DNA of 64,000 nt from the NCBI RefSeq assembly GCF_900115695.1, contig NZ_FOXK01000009.1, positions 186,001 to 250,000 on the forward strand, given 5' to 3'. Of the stretch, positions 31,255 through 38,797 are shown one piece after another. Numbering within the stretch: position 1 is the first letter of the stretch; each line of letters begins with the position of its first letter. The position numbers and the translations under genes are program-made. The notes beneath the pieces are model-generated. The model searched no databases. It saw only the letters and a program-made list of their open reading frames with translations, and was not told the origin of the DNA. This stretch comes from Ectopseudomonas toyotomiensis (GTDB taxonomy: Bacteria; Pseudomonadota; Gammaproteobacteria; Pseudomonadales; Pseudomonadaceae).

Positions 31255-32622
31255 ATGAATGCCATTGCCCGCCGTTCCCTCGGCCTGCTGTTCGGCGCAC
31301 TCTGCGTGCCACTCGCAGCCTTCGCTTCCCCCGCTCAACCCACTCACGAATTCAAACTGGACAACGGCCTCAAGGTCATCGTCCGTGAGGATCACCGCGC
31401 TCCGGTGGTGGTTTCGCAGATCTGGTACAAGGTCGGCTCCAGCTATGAGACGCCCGGTTCCACCGGCCTGTCCCATGCGCTGGAACACATGATGTTCAAG
31501 GGCAGCGGCAAGTTCGGCCCCGGCGAAGCCTCGCGCATCCTGCGCGAACTGGGCGCCGAGGAAAATGCCTTCACCAGCGACGACTACACCGCCTATTACC
31601 AGGTGCTGGCCAGCGACCGCCTGGGCGTGGCGCTGGAGCTGGAGGCCGACCGCCTGGCCAGCCTGAAGCTGCCAGCAGACGAGTTCGCCAAGGAAATCGA
31701 AGTGATCAAGGAAGAGCGCCGTCTGCGTACCGACGACCGCCCCTCTTCGCTGGCTTACGAGCGTTTCAAGGCCATGGCTTACCCTGCCAGCGGCTACAGC
31801 ATCCCCACCATCGGCTGGATGGCCGACCTCGACCGCATGCACATCGACGAACTGCGTGCCTGGCACCAGAAGTGGTACGCACCGAACAATGCCACCCTGG
31901 TGGTGGTCGGTGACGTGACCGTGGATGAGGTCAAGAACCAGGTACAGCGTTACTTCGGCGACATCTCGCGCGGTGAGGTGCCCACTGCCAAACTGCCGCT
32001 GGAACTGGCTGCGCCGGGCGAACGCCGCACCACGCTGCACCTCAAGACACAGTTGCCGAGCCTGATCATGGGCTTCAACGTGCCGGGCCTGGCCACCGCC
32101 GAAACACCACGCCAGGTCTATGCCCTGCGCCTGGCCGCCGCGCTGCTCGACGGCGGCTTCAGCGCTCGCCTGTCCACCCGCCTGGAACGTGGCGAAGAGC
32201 TCGTCTCCGGCGCCAGCGCCTGGTACAACGCCTTCACCCGTGGCGACAGCCTGTTCATCCTCTCGGCCACGCCCAACGTGCAGAAAGGCAAGACCCTGGA
32301 GCAGGCCGAAGCCGGTCTGTGGCGCGAGCTGGAAGAGCTGAAGAAAGCCCCGCCGTCCGCCGCCGAACTGGCCCGCGTACGCGCCCAGGTCATCGCCGGC
32401 CTGGTGTTCGAGCGCGACTCGATCACCAGCCAGGCCACCAGCATCGGCCAACTGGAAACCGTCGGCCTGTCCTGGCAACTGACCGATCAGGAGCTGGCCG
32501 AGCTGGAGGCCGTGACCCCAGCCGACATCCAGCAGGCTGCCCGTACCTTCTTCGTTCGCGACCGTCTGAGCGTCGCCCACGTACTGCCCGAAGAGTCCCG
32601 CAATGAGGAGTCCCGCCCATGA
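31255..32622 (+). CDS. M16 family zinc metallopeptidase (active subunit)
   Basis: A pitrilysin-family protease of 455 residues with a cleavable signal peptide (about 1-25). The inverted zinc motif is His74-Ala-Leu-Glu77-His78, and a downstream Glu in the Glu-Ala-Asp-Arg region (about residues 145-155) would be the third ligand, so it looks catalytically active. It has the two-domain M16B arrangement. In such systems, as in PqqL or bacterial processing peptidases, this protein pairs with a second non-catalytic protein; here that is the next gene, which overlaps by 4 bases. The pair is likely periplasmic and degrades peptides. ATG 31255 gives the signal peptide. Confidence 0.92.
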   Translation: MNAIARRSLGLLFGALCVPLAAFASPAQPTHEFKLDNGLKVIVREDHRAPVVVSQIWYKVGSSYETPGSTGLSHALEHMMFKGSGKFGPGEASRILRELGAEENAFTSDDYTAYYQVLASDRLGVALELEADRLASLKLPADEFAKEIEVIKEERRLRTDDRPSSLAYERFKAMAYPASGYSIPTIGWMADLDRMHIDELRAWHQKWYAPNNATLVVVGDVTVDEVKNQVQRYFGDISRGEVPTAKLPLELAAPGERRTTLHLKTQLPSLIMGFNVPGLATAETPRQVYALRLAAALLDGGFSARLSTRLERGEELVSGASAWYNAFTRGDSLFILSATPNVQKGKTLEQAEAGLWRELEELKKAPPSAAELARVRAQVIAGLVFERDSITSQATSIGQLETVGLSWQLTDQELAELEAVTPADIQQAARTFFVRDRLSVAHVLPEESRNEESRP

Positions 32623-34079
32623 AGACTGAGCAACGCCGCCTGGGCCTGCTCGGCCTGATCCTGTCCAGCGCCCTGGCACTGGGCGCCTGCGCCAACCTGT
32701 CCGACAGCACCCTGACTGGCGATGCCGCCAAGCTGCAGTCGCTGGCTGCACTCGACGGCAAGGCGCCAACGCGCCGCACCCTGGATATCCAGACCTGGCA
32801 GACCGCGCAAGGCGCCAAGGTGCTGTTCGTCGAAGCCCATGAGCTGCCGATGTTCGACCTGCGCCTGACCTTCGCCGCCGGCAGCAGCCAGGACGGCGGC
32901 GTGCCAGGCCTGGCCACCCTGACCAACGCCATGCTCAACGAAGGCGTACCGGGCAAGGACGTTGGCGCCATCGCCGCCGGATTCGAGGGGCTCGGTGCCG
33001 AGTTCGGCAACGGCGCCTACCGCGACATGGCGGTGGCCAGCCTGCGCAGCCTGAGCGCGCAGGAGCAACGTAAGCCGGCACTGGCGCTGTTCGCCGAGGT
33101 GCTGGGCAGACCCACCTTCCCCGCCGACTCACTGGCACGGATCAAGAACCAGCTGCTGGCCGGCTTCGAGTTCCAGAAGCAGAACCCGGGCAAGCTGGCT
33201 AGCCTCGAGTTGTTCGAGCGCCTTTATGGTCAGCATCCTTACGCTCACCCGAGCGACGGCACGGCGCAGACGATCCCGGCCATCACCCGCCAGCAGTTGC
33301 AGGCTTTCCATGCCCGCGCCTATGCCGCCGGCAATGCGGTGATCGCGCTGGTTGGTGATCTGTCGCGCAGCGAAGCCGAGGCCATCGCCAATCAGGTATC
33401 CGCCGCCCTGCCGCAAGGCCCGGCCCTGGCCAAGATCGCCCAGCCGCAAGCGCCCAAACCGGGCATCAGCCATATCGAGTATCCGTCCAACCAGACCCAC
33501 CTGATGATCGCCCAGCTCGGCATCGATAGGCGCGACCCGGACTACGCTGCGCTGTACCTGGGCAACCAGATCTTCGGCGGCGGCGGTTTCGGCACGCGCC
33601 TGATGAGCGAAGTGCGCGAGAAGCGCGGCCTGACCTATGGCGTCTACTCCGGCTTCAGCGCCATGCAGGCGCGTGGCCCATTCATGATCAACCTGCAGAC
33701 CCGCGCCGAACTGAGCGAAGGCACCCTGGCGCTGGTCAAGCAGCTGCTCGCCGACTACCTGCATGACGGCCCCACCCAGCAGGAGCTGGACAACGCCAAG
33801 CGCGAGCTGGCCGGTAGCTTCCCACTGTCCACCGCAAGCAATGCCGCCATCGTCGGCCAACTTGCCTCGATGGGCTTCTACGATCTGCCGCTGAGCTATC
33901 TGGACGACTTCATGCGTGACGTGCAAAGCCTGAGCACCGAGCAGGTCAAGGCGGCGATGGCCAAACACCTCGATCCCGAGGCGCTGGTAGTGGTCACCGC
34001 CGGCCCGACGGTAGCGCAGAAGGAGCTGCCGCCGCCCACCGACCGCCCGGCCGAACTGCCCAGCGCGGTGCCCCACTGA
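32619..34079 (+). CDS. M16 family protein lacking the zinc site (partner subunit), lipoprotein
   Basis: A 486-residue M16 protein with an N-terminal lipoprotein signal (Leu-Gly-Ala-Cys near residue 24). At the place of His-x-x-Glu-His it has Leu-Thr-Asn-Ala-Met-Leu-Asn, so it cannot bind zinc there and is probably the substrate-clamping half of a heterodimer with the upstream protein. The conserved Arg-Tyr-like pair that completes the partner's active site in such dimers appears in the Arg-Gly-Leu-Thr-Tyr-Gly-Val-Tyr segment. It overlaps the active-subunit gene by 4 bases and rsmD by 1 base. Confidence 0.9.
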   Translation: MKTEQRRLGLLGLILSSALALGACANLSDSTLTGDAAKLQSLAALDGKAPTRRTLDIQTWQTAQGAKVLFVEAHELPMFDLRLTFAAGSSQDGGVPGLATLTNAMLNEGVPGKDVGAIAAGFEGLGAEFGNGAYRDMAVASLRSLSAQEQRKPALALFAEVLGRPTFPADSLARIKNQLLAGFEFQKQNPGKLASLELFERLYGQHPYAHPSDGTAQTIPAITRQQLQAFHARAYAAGNAVIALVGDLSRSEAEAIANQVSAALPQGPALAKIAQPQAPKPGISHIEYPSNQTHLMIAQLGIDRRDPDYAALYLGNQIFGGGGFGTRLMSEVREKRGLTYGVYSGFSAMQARGPFMINLQTRAELSEGTLALVKQLLADYLHDGPTQQELDNAKRELAGSFPLSTASNAAIVGQLASMGFYDLPLSYLDDFMRDVQSLSTEQVKAAMAKHLDPEALVVVTAGPTVAQKELPPPTDRPAELPSAVPH

Positions 34080-34696
34080 TGCGTGGTCGCACACCACCAA
34101 AACCGACCGCCAAGGCTCACGGCGGCCAGGGTCAATTGCGCATCATCGGCGGCGAGTGGCGGTCGCGGCGCTTTGCCTTCCCCGACGGGCCGGGCCTGCG
34201 CCCGACCCCGGACCGGGTGCGCGAGACGCTGTTCAACTGGTTGGCACCCTATGTCGAGGGCGCCCATGTGCTCGACCCTTTCGCCGGTAGCGGCGCGCTG
34301 CTGCTCGAAGCGCTGTCGCGCGGTGCTGCAAGCGGCCTGGCCTGCGACCTCAACCCCGCGTCGGTGGCCGCGCTGCGCGGGCATCTGACGACGCTGCAGT
34401 GCAGCGCCGGCGAGATTCAACTGGGCGACGCCCTGCAACTGCTGGCACGCCCGGCGCCGCGGCGCTTCGATATCGCCTTGCTCGACCCGCCGTTCCATAA
34501 GAATCTGCTGCAGGACGCCTGCAATCTGCTGGAAGCGCAGGGTTGGCTGAGCGACGACGCCTGGATCTATACCGAAAGCGAAACCGCGCCTTCGACGCTG
34601 GGTCTGCCCGGCAACTGGCGTCTGCACCGTGAAAAACATACCGGCCAGGTGCATTACGCGCTGTGGCAAAGAAGTTCATCGCAGGAGCCAGCGTAG
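34079..34696 (+). CDS. rsmD: 16S rRNA (guanine(966)-N(2))-methyltransferase RsmD
   Basis: Methylates G966 of 16S rRNA in assembled small subunits, 205 residues. The N-terminal Arg-Ile-Ile-Gly-Gly-Glu-Trp-Arg-Ser-Arg entry and Arg-Pro-Thr-Pro-Asp-Arg-Val-Arg-Glu are the family signature, followed by SAM-binding Asp-Pro-Phe-Ala-Gly-Ser-Gly-Ala-Leu and the catalytic Asp-Pro-Pro-Phe (the N6-adenine-type NPPY equivalent). It starts directly at the stop of the M16 partner (TGATG), a linkage common in Pseudomonas. Confidence 0.94.
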   Translation: MRGRTPPKPTAKAHGGQGQLRIIGGEWRSRRFAFPDGPGLRPTPDRVRETLFNWLAPYVEGAHVLDPFAGSGALLLEALSRGAASGLACDLNPASVAALRGHLTTLQCSAGEIQLGDALQLLARPAPRRFDIALLDPPFHKNLLQDACNLLEAQGWLSDDAWIYTESETAPSTLGLPGNWRLHREKHTGQVHYALWQRSSSQEPA

Positions 34697-34762
34697 TCCG
34701 GATGCAATTGGGAGCGCTGTCCCTGAATTTCATCCAGGCTACGTTTTGGATAGACCATACCC

Positions 34763-35743
34763 ATGACGCCATTCCAACCCGCCTGGTGGCTCCCCGGCCC
34801 ACATCTACAGACGCTGTGGAACCCCTTCTGCCGCAAGCCGCCGCAACTGGAACGGCAGCGCGAGCGGCTGTGGCTGGACGATGGCGATTTTCTCGACCTC
34901 GACTGGCACGGCCCGCATGACGCCCATGCGCCGCTGGTATTGGTGCTGCATGGCCTGACCGGCAGCTCTAGCTCGCTCTACGTGCTCGGCCTGCAACAGG
35001 CGCTGGCTGCACGCGGCTGGGCCAGCGTGGCGCTGAACTGGCGCGGCTGCTCCGGTGAGCCCAATCTGCTGCCGCGCGGCTACCACTCCGGTGCCAGCGA
35101 GGATCTGGCATCGGCCGTGGCCCACCTTCGCGCACAACGGCCGATGGCGCCGCTATTCGCCGTTGGCTATTCGCTGGGCGGCAATGTGCTGCTCAAGTAC
35201 CTGGGTGAAAGCGGCGGGCAAAGCCAACTGCAAGGCGCAGTGGCGATCTCGGTGCCCTTTCGTCTGGATCAGTGCGCCGACCGTATCGGCCTGGGATTCT
35301 CGCGGGTGTATCAAGCGCACTTCATGCGCGAGATGGTCGCCTACGTGAACAACAAGCAGCGCCTGTTCAGCGAACAGGGGCAGAGCGAGCGCCTGTCGGT
35401 GCTGGAGCGCCTGGGCCCGCTGGACGGCATGCGCACCTTCTGGGACTTCGACGGGCGCATCACTGCGCCGCTGCACGGTTTCGCCGATGCCCACGACTAC
35501 TACCGGCGCGCCTCCAGCCGCTTCTACCTGGGCGACATTCGCACGCGCACGCTGATCATCCAGGCCGAGGACGATCCCTTCATCTTCCGCCACAGCCTAC
35601 CCGACGCCAGCGAACTGGCCCCCGGCACCGAGTTCGAGCTGCATGCCAAGGGCGGGCATGTCGGCTTCGTCGAGGGTACTCCGCGCCGGCCAGGTTATTA
35701 CCTGGAACGGCGTATTCCGCAGTGGTTGGCAAGCCTCGGATAA
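34763..35743 (+). CDS. YheT-type alpha/beta hydrolase
   Basis: A 326-residue alpha/beta hydrolase of the YheT/EMB8 group. The nucleophile elbow is Gly-Tyr-Ser-Leu-Gly-Gly-Asn (Ser near 137), the acid lies in Gln-Ala-Glu-Asp-Asp-Pro-Phe and the His in Gly-Gly-His-Val-Gly-Phe near residue 296. N-terminal Trp-x-x-Pro-Gly-Pro-His-Leu-Gln-Thr-Leu is the family hallmark. The substrate is unknown; proteins of this group act on esters or lipids. It stands after rsmD with a 66-base gap and is convergent with laoR. Confidence 0.88.
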   Translation: MTPFQPAWWLPGPHLQTLWNPFCRKPPQLERQRERLWLDDGDFLDLDWHGPHDAHAPLVLVLHGLTGSSSSLYVLGLQQALAARGWASVALNWRGCSGEPNLLPRGYHSGASEDLASAVAHLRAQRPMAPLFAVGYSLGGNVLLKYLGESGGQSQLQGAVAISVPFRLDQCADRIGLGFSRVYQAHFMREMVAYVNNKQRLFSEQGQSERLSVLERLGPLDGMRTFWDFDGRITAPLHGFADAHDYYRRASSRFYLGDIRTRTLIIQAEDDPFIFRHSLPDASELAPGTEFELHAKGGHVGFVEGTPRRPGYYLERRIPQWLASLG

Positions 35744-35785
35744 TCGCGGCTAAAGCCCCTCCCACGAATGCCGTGCGTGAGGTAA

Positions 35786-36445
35786 TCACCCCAGCACCTG
35801 TTCCAGCGGCACATGCAGGCGGCCATACAGTGCCTCGACCGCATCGCGCGCGGAGGGTGCGATATAGCCGCCCTCCAGCGCCAGCACCTGGTAGATGCCG
35901 CGGCGCAGCATGTCCTGGCTGAGGTTGTCCGGGCTGGCGCCAGCCGTGCAGAGAAAGCGCACCCAGGAGGTCATGATGATCCAGGCGTTGAGCGTCAGCG
36001 CCTCGATCTGCGCCGGTGTCATCAACAGGATGCCGGCCTCGACGAAGCCTTGGTAGATCGACTGCGCCCCCACCAGGCAGCGCTGGGCGAAGGCGCGGTA
36101 ACGCGCGGCCAGCTCGGCGTCCGACTCCAGCAGGTGCTCTAGGTCGCGGTGCAGGAAGCGGTAATGCCACATCGCCGCCAGCAGCGCCTCCAGATAGAAG
36201 GTCTTGTCCTCCACTGTCAGCGCGCGGCCCTCGGGGCGGCGCAGAAAGCTGTCGACCTGCGCTTCGTACTGGGCGAACAGCTCGGCGATGATCATCTGCT
36301 TGTTGCGGAAGTGGTAATACAGATTGCCCGGCGAAATGCCCAGGTGCGCGGCGATATGGTTGGTAGTGACGTTGCGCTCGCCCTGGCCGTTGAACAGGGC
36401 CAGGCTCTCGGCAACGATGCGGTCGCGGGTCTTGGGTGGCGCCAT
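35786..36445 (-). CDS. laoR: TetR family repressor LaoR
   Basis: A TetR-type regulator of 219 residues. The N-terminal helix-turn-helix covers about 5-55 with Thr-Thr-Asn-His-Ile-Ala-Ala-His-Leu-Gly-Ile-Ser and Gly-Asn-Leu-Tyr-Tyr-His-Phe-Arg-Asn-Lys. The C-terminal domain binds the ligand, and its Leu-Gln/Trp-rich pocket is family specific. The position next to laoC, laoB and laoA matches the laoR gene that represses this set in P. aeruginosa (PA0367 as I recall). ATG 36445 sets the conserved Met-Ala-Pro-Pro-Lys-Thr-Arg start. An 18-base palindrome at 36589-36606 in the divergent region is its likely operator. Confidence 0.82.
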   Translation of the reverse strand: MAPPKTRDRIVAESLALFNGQGERNVTTNHIAAHLGISPGNLYYHFRNKQMIIAELFAQYEAQVDSFLRRPEGRALTVEDKTFYLEALLAAMWHYRFLHRDLEHLLESDAELAARYRAFAQRCLVGAQSIYQGFVEAGILLMTPAQIEALTLNAWIIMTSWVRFLCTAGASPDNLSQDMLRRGIYQVLALEGGYIAPSARDAVEALYGRLHVPLEQVLG

Positions 36446-36580
36446 GACGCAGCTCGATCTCGACTTCAAAATTGGCAAAGGTACAGGCGAAACAGCCGAA
36501 GTGTTACCCCCCGATGCATCCCCCAGGCCCTGGCAGGCCTTTGGTTAGGGTGCGCCGGGGACGGCGTCGCGGCATCCTAT

Positions 36581-36609
36581 TTGACACATTAGAGTAATTG
36601 CTCTAAAAA
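36581..36609 (+). promoter_or_regulatory. laoC promoter candidate
   Basis: TTGACA (36581-36586) and TAAAAA (36604-36609) are separated by 17 bases. The start point would fall near 36616, about 40 bases before the laoC ATG. The palindrome at 36589-36606 fills the spacer, so a bound repressor would exclude RNA polymerase. Confidence 0.65.
36589..36606. promoter_or_regulatory. candidate LaoR operator
   Basis: TTAGAGTAATTGCTCTAA is an 18-base palindrome with a single mismatched pair in the centre. It is located between the -35 and -10 of the laoC promoter and about 145 bases from the start of laoR. TetR-family operators have this size and symmetry. Confidence 0.7.
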
Positions 36610-36654
36610 TCCAGTTCAGCCCATGCAGCCCGCTGGAACGTCGAGGAGAAACCA

Positions 36655-38085
36655 ATGGTCGCCGACATCGCCTACCTGCAGCAAAACCAACAGCAGATCA
36701 ACCAGCTGGACGCCACCTTCGCCCTGCAGCGCACGGCCTTCGCCGCCAACCCGATGCCCTCGGCCGAACAACGCATCCAGTGGCTGAAATCCCTCAGCGA
36801 GCTGCTGACCGAGCAACAGGATGCGTTGATCACAGCGATCTCCGCCGACTTCAGCAATCGCTCGGCCGACGAGACCCTACTCGCCGAGCTGATGCCCAGC
36901 CTGCATGGCATCCATTACGCCAGCAAACGCATCAGAAAGTGGATGAAGCCTTCGCGGCGCAGCGTCGGCCTGCAGTTCATGCCCGCCGCAGCCAAGGTCA
37001 TCTACCAGCCGCTGGGCGTGGTCGGCATCATCGTGCCGTGGAACTACCCGCTGTTTCTCGCCATCGGTCCTCTGACCGGCGCGCTGGCGGCCGGCAACCG
37101 GGTGATGATCAAGATGAGCGAGTCCACCCCGGCCACCTCGCAACTGATCAAGGATCTGCTGGCCCGCGTATTCCCCGAAGATCTGGTCAGCGTCGCCCTG
37201 GGCGAGGCGGAAGTCGGCATGGCCTTCTCCAAGCTGCCGTTCGACCACCTGCTGTTCACCGGCGCCACCAGCATCGGTAAGCATGTGATGCGCGCCGCCG
37301 CGGAAAACCTCACCCCGGTGACCCTAGAACTGGGCGGCAAGTCGCCAGCCATCGTTGCCGCCGACGTGCCGCTGGAGCACGCCGCCGAGCGCATCGCCTT
37401 CGGCAAGACCCTCAACGCCGGGCAGACCTGCGTGGCACCGGACTACGTGCTGGTCCCCAGGGATCGTGTCGAGGGTTTCGTCAGCGCCTACTGCGAGGTG
37501 GTGCAGCGTTTCTACCCGGCGCTCAAGGACAACCCCGACTACACCGCAATCATTAACGAGCGCCAGCTGGCCCGCCTCAACGGCTACCTGCAGGATGCCG
37601 AGGCCAAGGGCGCGCGCGTCGTCGCACTGTATCCCGAGGCCCAGGGCAGACGCCTGCCGCAAAGTCTGGTGCTCGACGTCAACGACGAGATGAAGCTGAT
37701 GCAGGACGAGATTTTCGGCCCGCTGCTGCCGGTGGTGCCGTATGACCGACTGGAAGACGCCTTCGCCTACGTCAACGCGCGGCCCCGGCCGCTGGCGCTG
37801 TACTACTTCGGCTACGACAAGCGCGAGCAACAGCGCGTGCTGCACGAAACCCACTCCGGCGGCGTGTGCCTGAACGACACCCTGCTGCACGTGGCGCAGG
37901 ACGACATGCCGTTCGGCGGCATCGGCCCCTCCGGCATGGGTCATTACCACGGCCACGAAGGCTTCCTGACCTTCAGCAAGGCCAAGGGCGTGTTCATCAA
38001 GCAGCGCTTCAACGCCGCGCGGCTGATCTACCCACCCTATGGCAAGGCGATCCAGAAGCTGGTCTACAAGCTGTTCGTACGCTGA
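36655..38085 (+). CDS. laoC: aldehyde dehydrogenase LaoC (coniferyl aldehyde dehydrogenase type)
   Basis: An NAD(P)-dependent aldehyde dehydrogenase of 476 residues. The cofactor/active-site block Glu-Leu-Gly-Gly-Lys-Ser-Pro and the catalytic Cys in Asn-Ala-Gly-Gln-Thr-Cys-Val-Ala (near 260) are present. The protein is of the coniferyl aldehyde dehydrogenase subgroup, shorter than the usual 490-residue ALDH, and ends in a hydrophobic/basic tail (Leu-Val-Tyr-Lys-Leu-Phe-Val-Arg) that may contact membrane. In P. aeruginosa the PA0366 product, LaoC, oxidises long-chain aldehydes made by LaoA. A good AGGAG ribosome site precedes ATG 36655. Confidence 0.9.
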   Translation: MVADIAYLQQNQQQINQLDATFALQRTAFAANPMPSAEQRIQWLKSLSELLTEQQDALITAISADFSNRSADETLLAELMPSLHGIHYASKRIRKWMKPSRRSVGLQFMPAAAKVIYQPLGVVGIIVPWNYPLFLAIGPLTGALAAGNRVMIKMSESTPATSQLIKDLLARVFPEDLVSVALGEAEVGMAFSKLPFDHLLFTGATSIGKHVMRAAAENLTPVTLELGGKSPAIVAADVPLEHAAERIAFGKTLNAGQTCVAPDYVLVPRDRVEGFVSAYCEVVQRFYPALKDNPDYTAIINERQLARLNGYLQDAEAKGARVVALYPEAQGRRLPQSLVLDVNDEMKLMQDEIFGPLLPVVPYDRLEDAFAYVNARPRPLALYYFGYDKREQQRVLHETHSGGVCLNDTLLHVAQDDMPFGGIGPSGMGHYHGHEGFLTFSKAKGVFIKQRFNAARLIYPPYGKAIQKLVYKLFVR

Positions 38086-38127
38086 ACAACGCGGGCAGCG
38101 CCCGTTCTACGCCTGGTGATAAAAACA

Positions 38128-38673
38128 ATGAACGACACCACCCTCAACGCGCCGCAGCTGTCGCGGCGCAACCTGCTCAAGGTCGGCCTGCTGGGCACGG
38201 CGCTGCTCGGCACCGCCGGGCTGACCGCCACCCTCAGCGGTTGCTCGGCCAGCACGCCGACCAACGGCTACCTGATCCTGCGCAGCAGTGACCTGCCCTT
38301 CCTGCGCGCACTGATCCCGGTGATGCTCGACGGCGCCGTCAGTGCCGAGCAGATGCCGCAGGCCATCGACGGCACGCTGAAGAGCCTCGACACCAGCCTG
38401 GCGCACCTGTCGCCGGAGATGCTCAAACTCACCGTGCAACTGTTCGACGTCCTCGCCCTGCCCATCACTCGCGGCCCGCTGACCGGTGTGTGGGGCAGCT
38501 GGGACAACGCCAGCGCCGATGACGTGCGCAACTTCCTCGCGCGCTGGCAAAACAGCAGCCTGAGCCTGCTGCGCATGGGCCACGCCTCGCTGCTGCAACT
38601 GGTGATGATGGCCTGGTACAGCCGCCAGGAAGCCTGGGCGCATTGCGGCTATCCGGGGCCGCCTACGGTCTGA
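38128..38673 (+). CDS. laoB: LaoB, Tat-signal small subunit
   Basis: A 181-residue protein of the twin-arginine group. Ser-Arg-Arg-Asn-Leu-Leu-Lys (residues 12-18) is followed by a hydrophobic run and Leu-Ser-Gly-Cys near residue 40, which also looks like a lipobox. The mature part shows no catalytic motif and resembles small subunits found with GMC oxidoreductases. In P. aeruginosa LaoB (PA0365) supports LaoA activity. It lies 42 bases after laoC. ATG 38128 gives the clean signal; an ATA-type codon further upstream was not used. Confidence 0.8.
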   Translation: MNDTTLNAPQLSRRNLLKVGLLGTALLGTAGLTATLSGCSASTPTNGYLILRSSDLPFLRALIPVMLDGAVSAEQMPQAIDGTLKSLDTSLAHLSPEMLKLTVQLFDVLALPITRGPLTGVWGSWDNASADDVRNFLARWQNSSLSLLRMGHASLLQLVMMAWYSRQEAWAHCGYPGPPTV

Positions 38674-38691
38674 AGACGTGTCGCGGATCCC

Positions 38692-38753
38692 GTAGGGTGC
38701 GCCGTGCGCACCGTAAAACAGGGTTGAGCCTCGGTGCGCGCAGCGCACCCTAC
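38692..38753. repeat. REP doublet (GTAGGGTGCGCC type)
   Basis: GTAGGGTGCGCCGTGCGCACC (38692-38712) and its inverse (38733-38753) enclose 20 bases. The doublet lies between laoB and laoA, so it would form a hairpin inside the lao transcript. The same doublet is at 63701-63763. Confidence 0.7.
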
Positions 38754-38797
38754 CCACCCTGCCTCGCTCGCGGTGAATGACAAGAAGAGAGCCTGAA

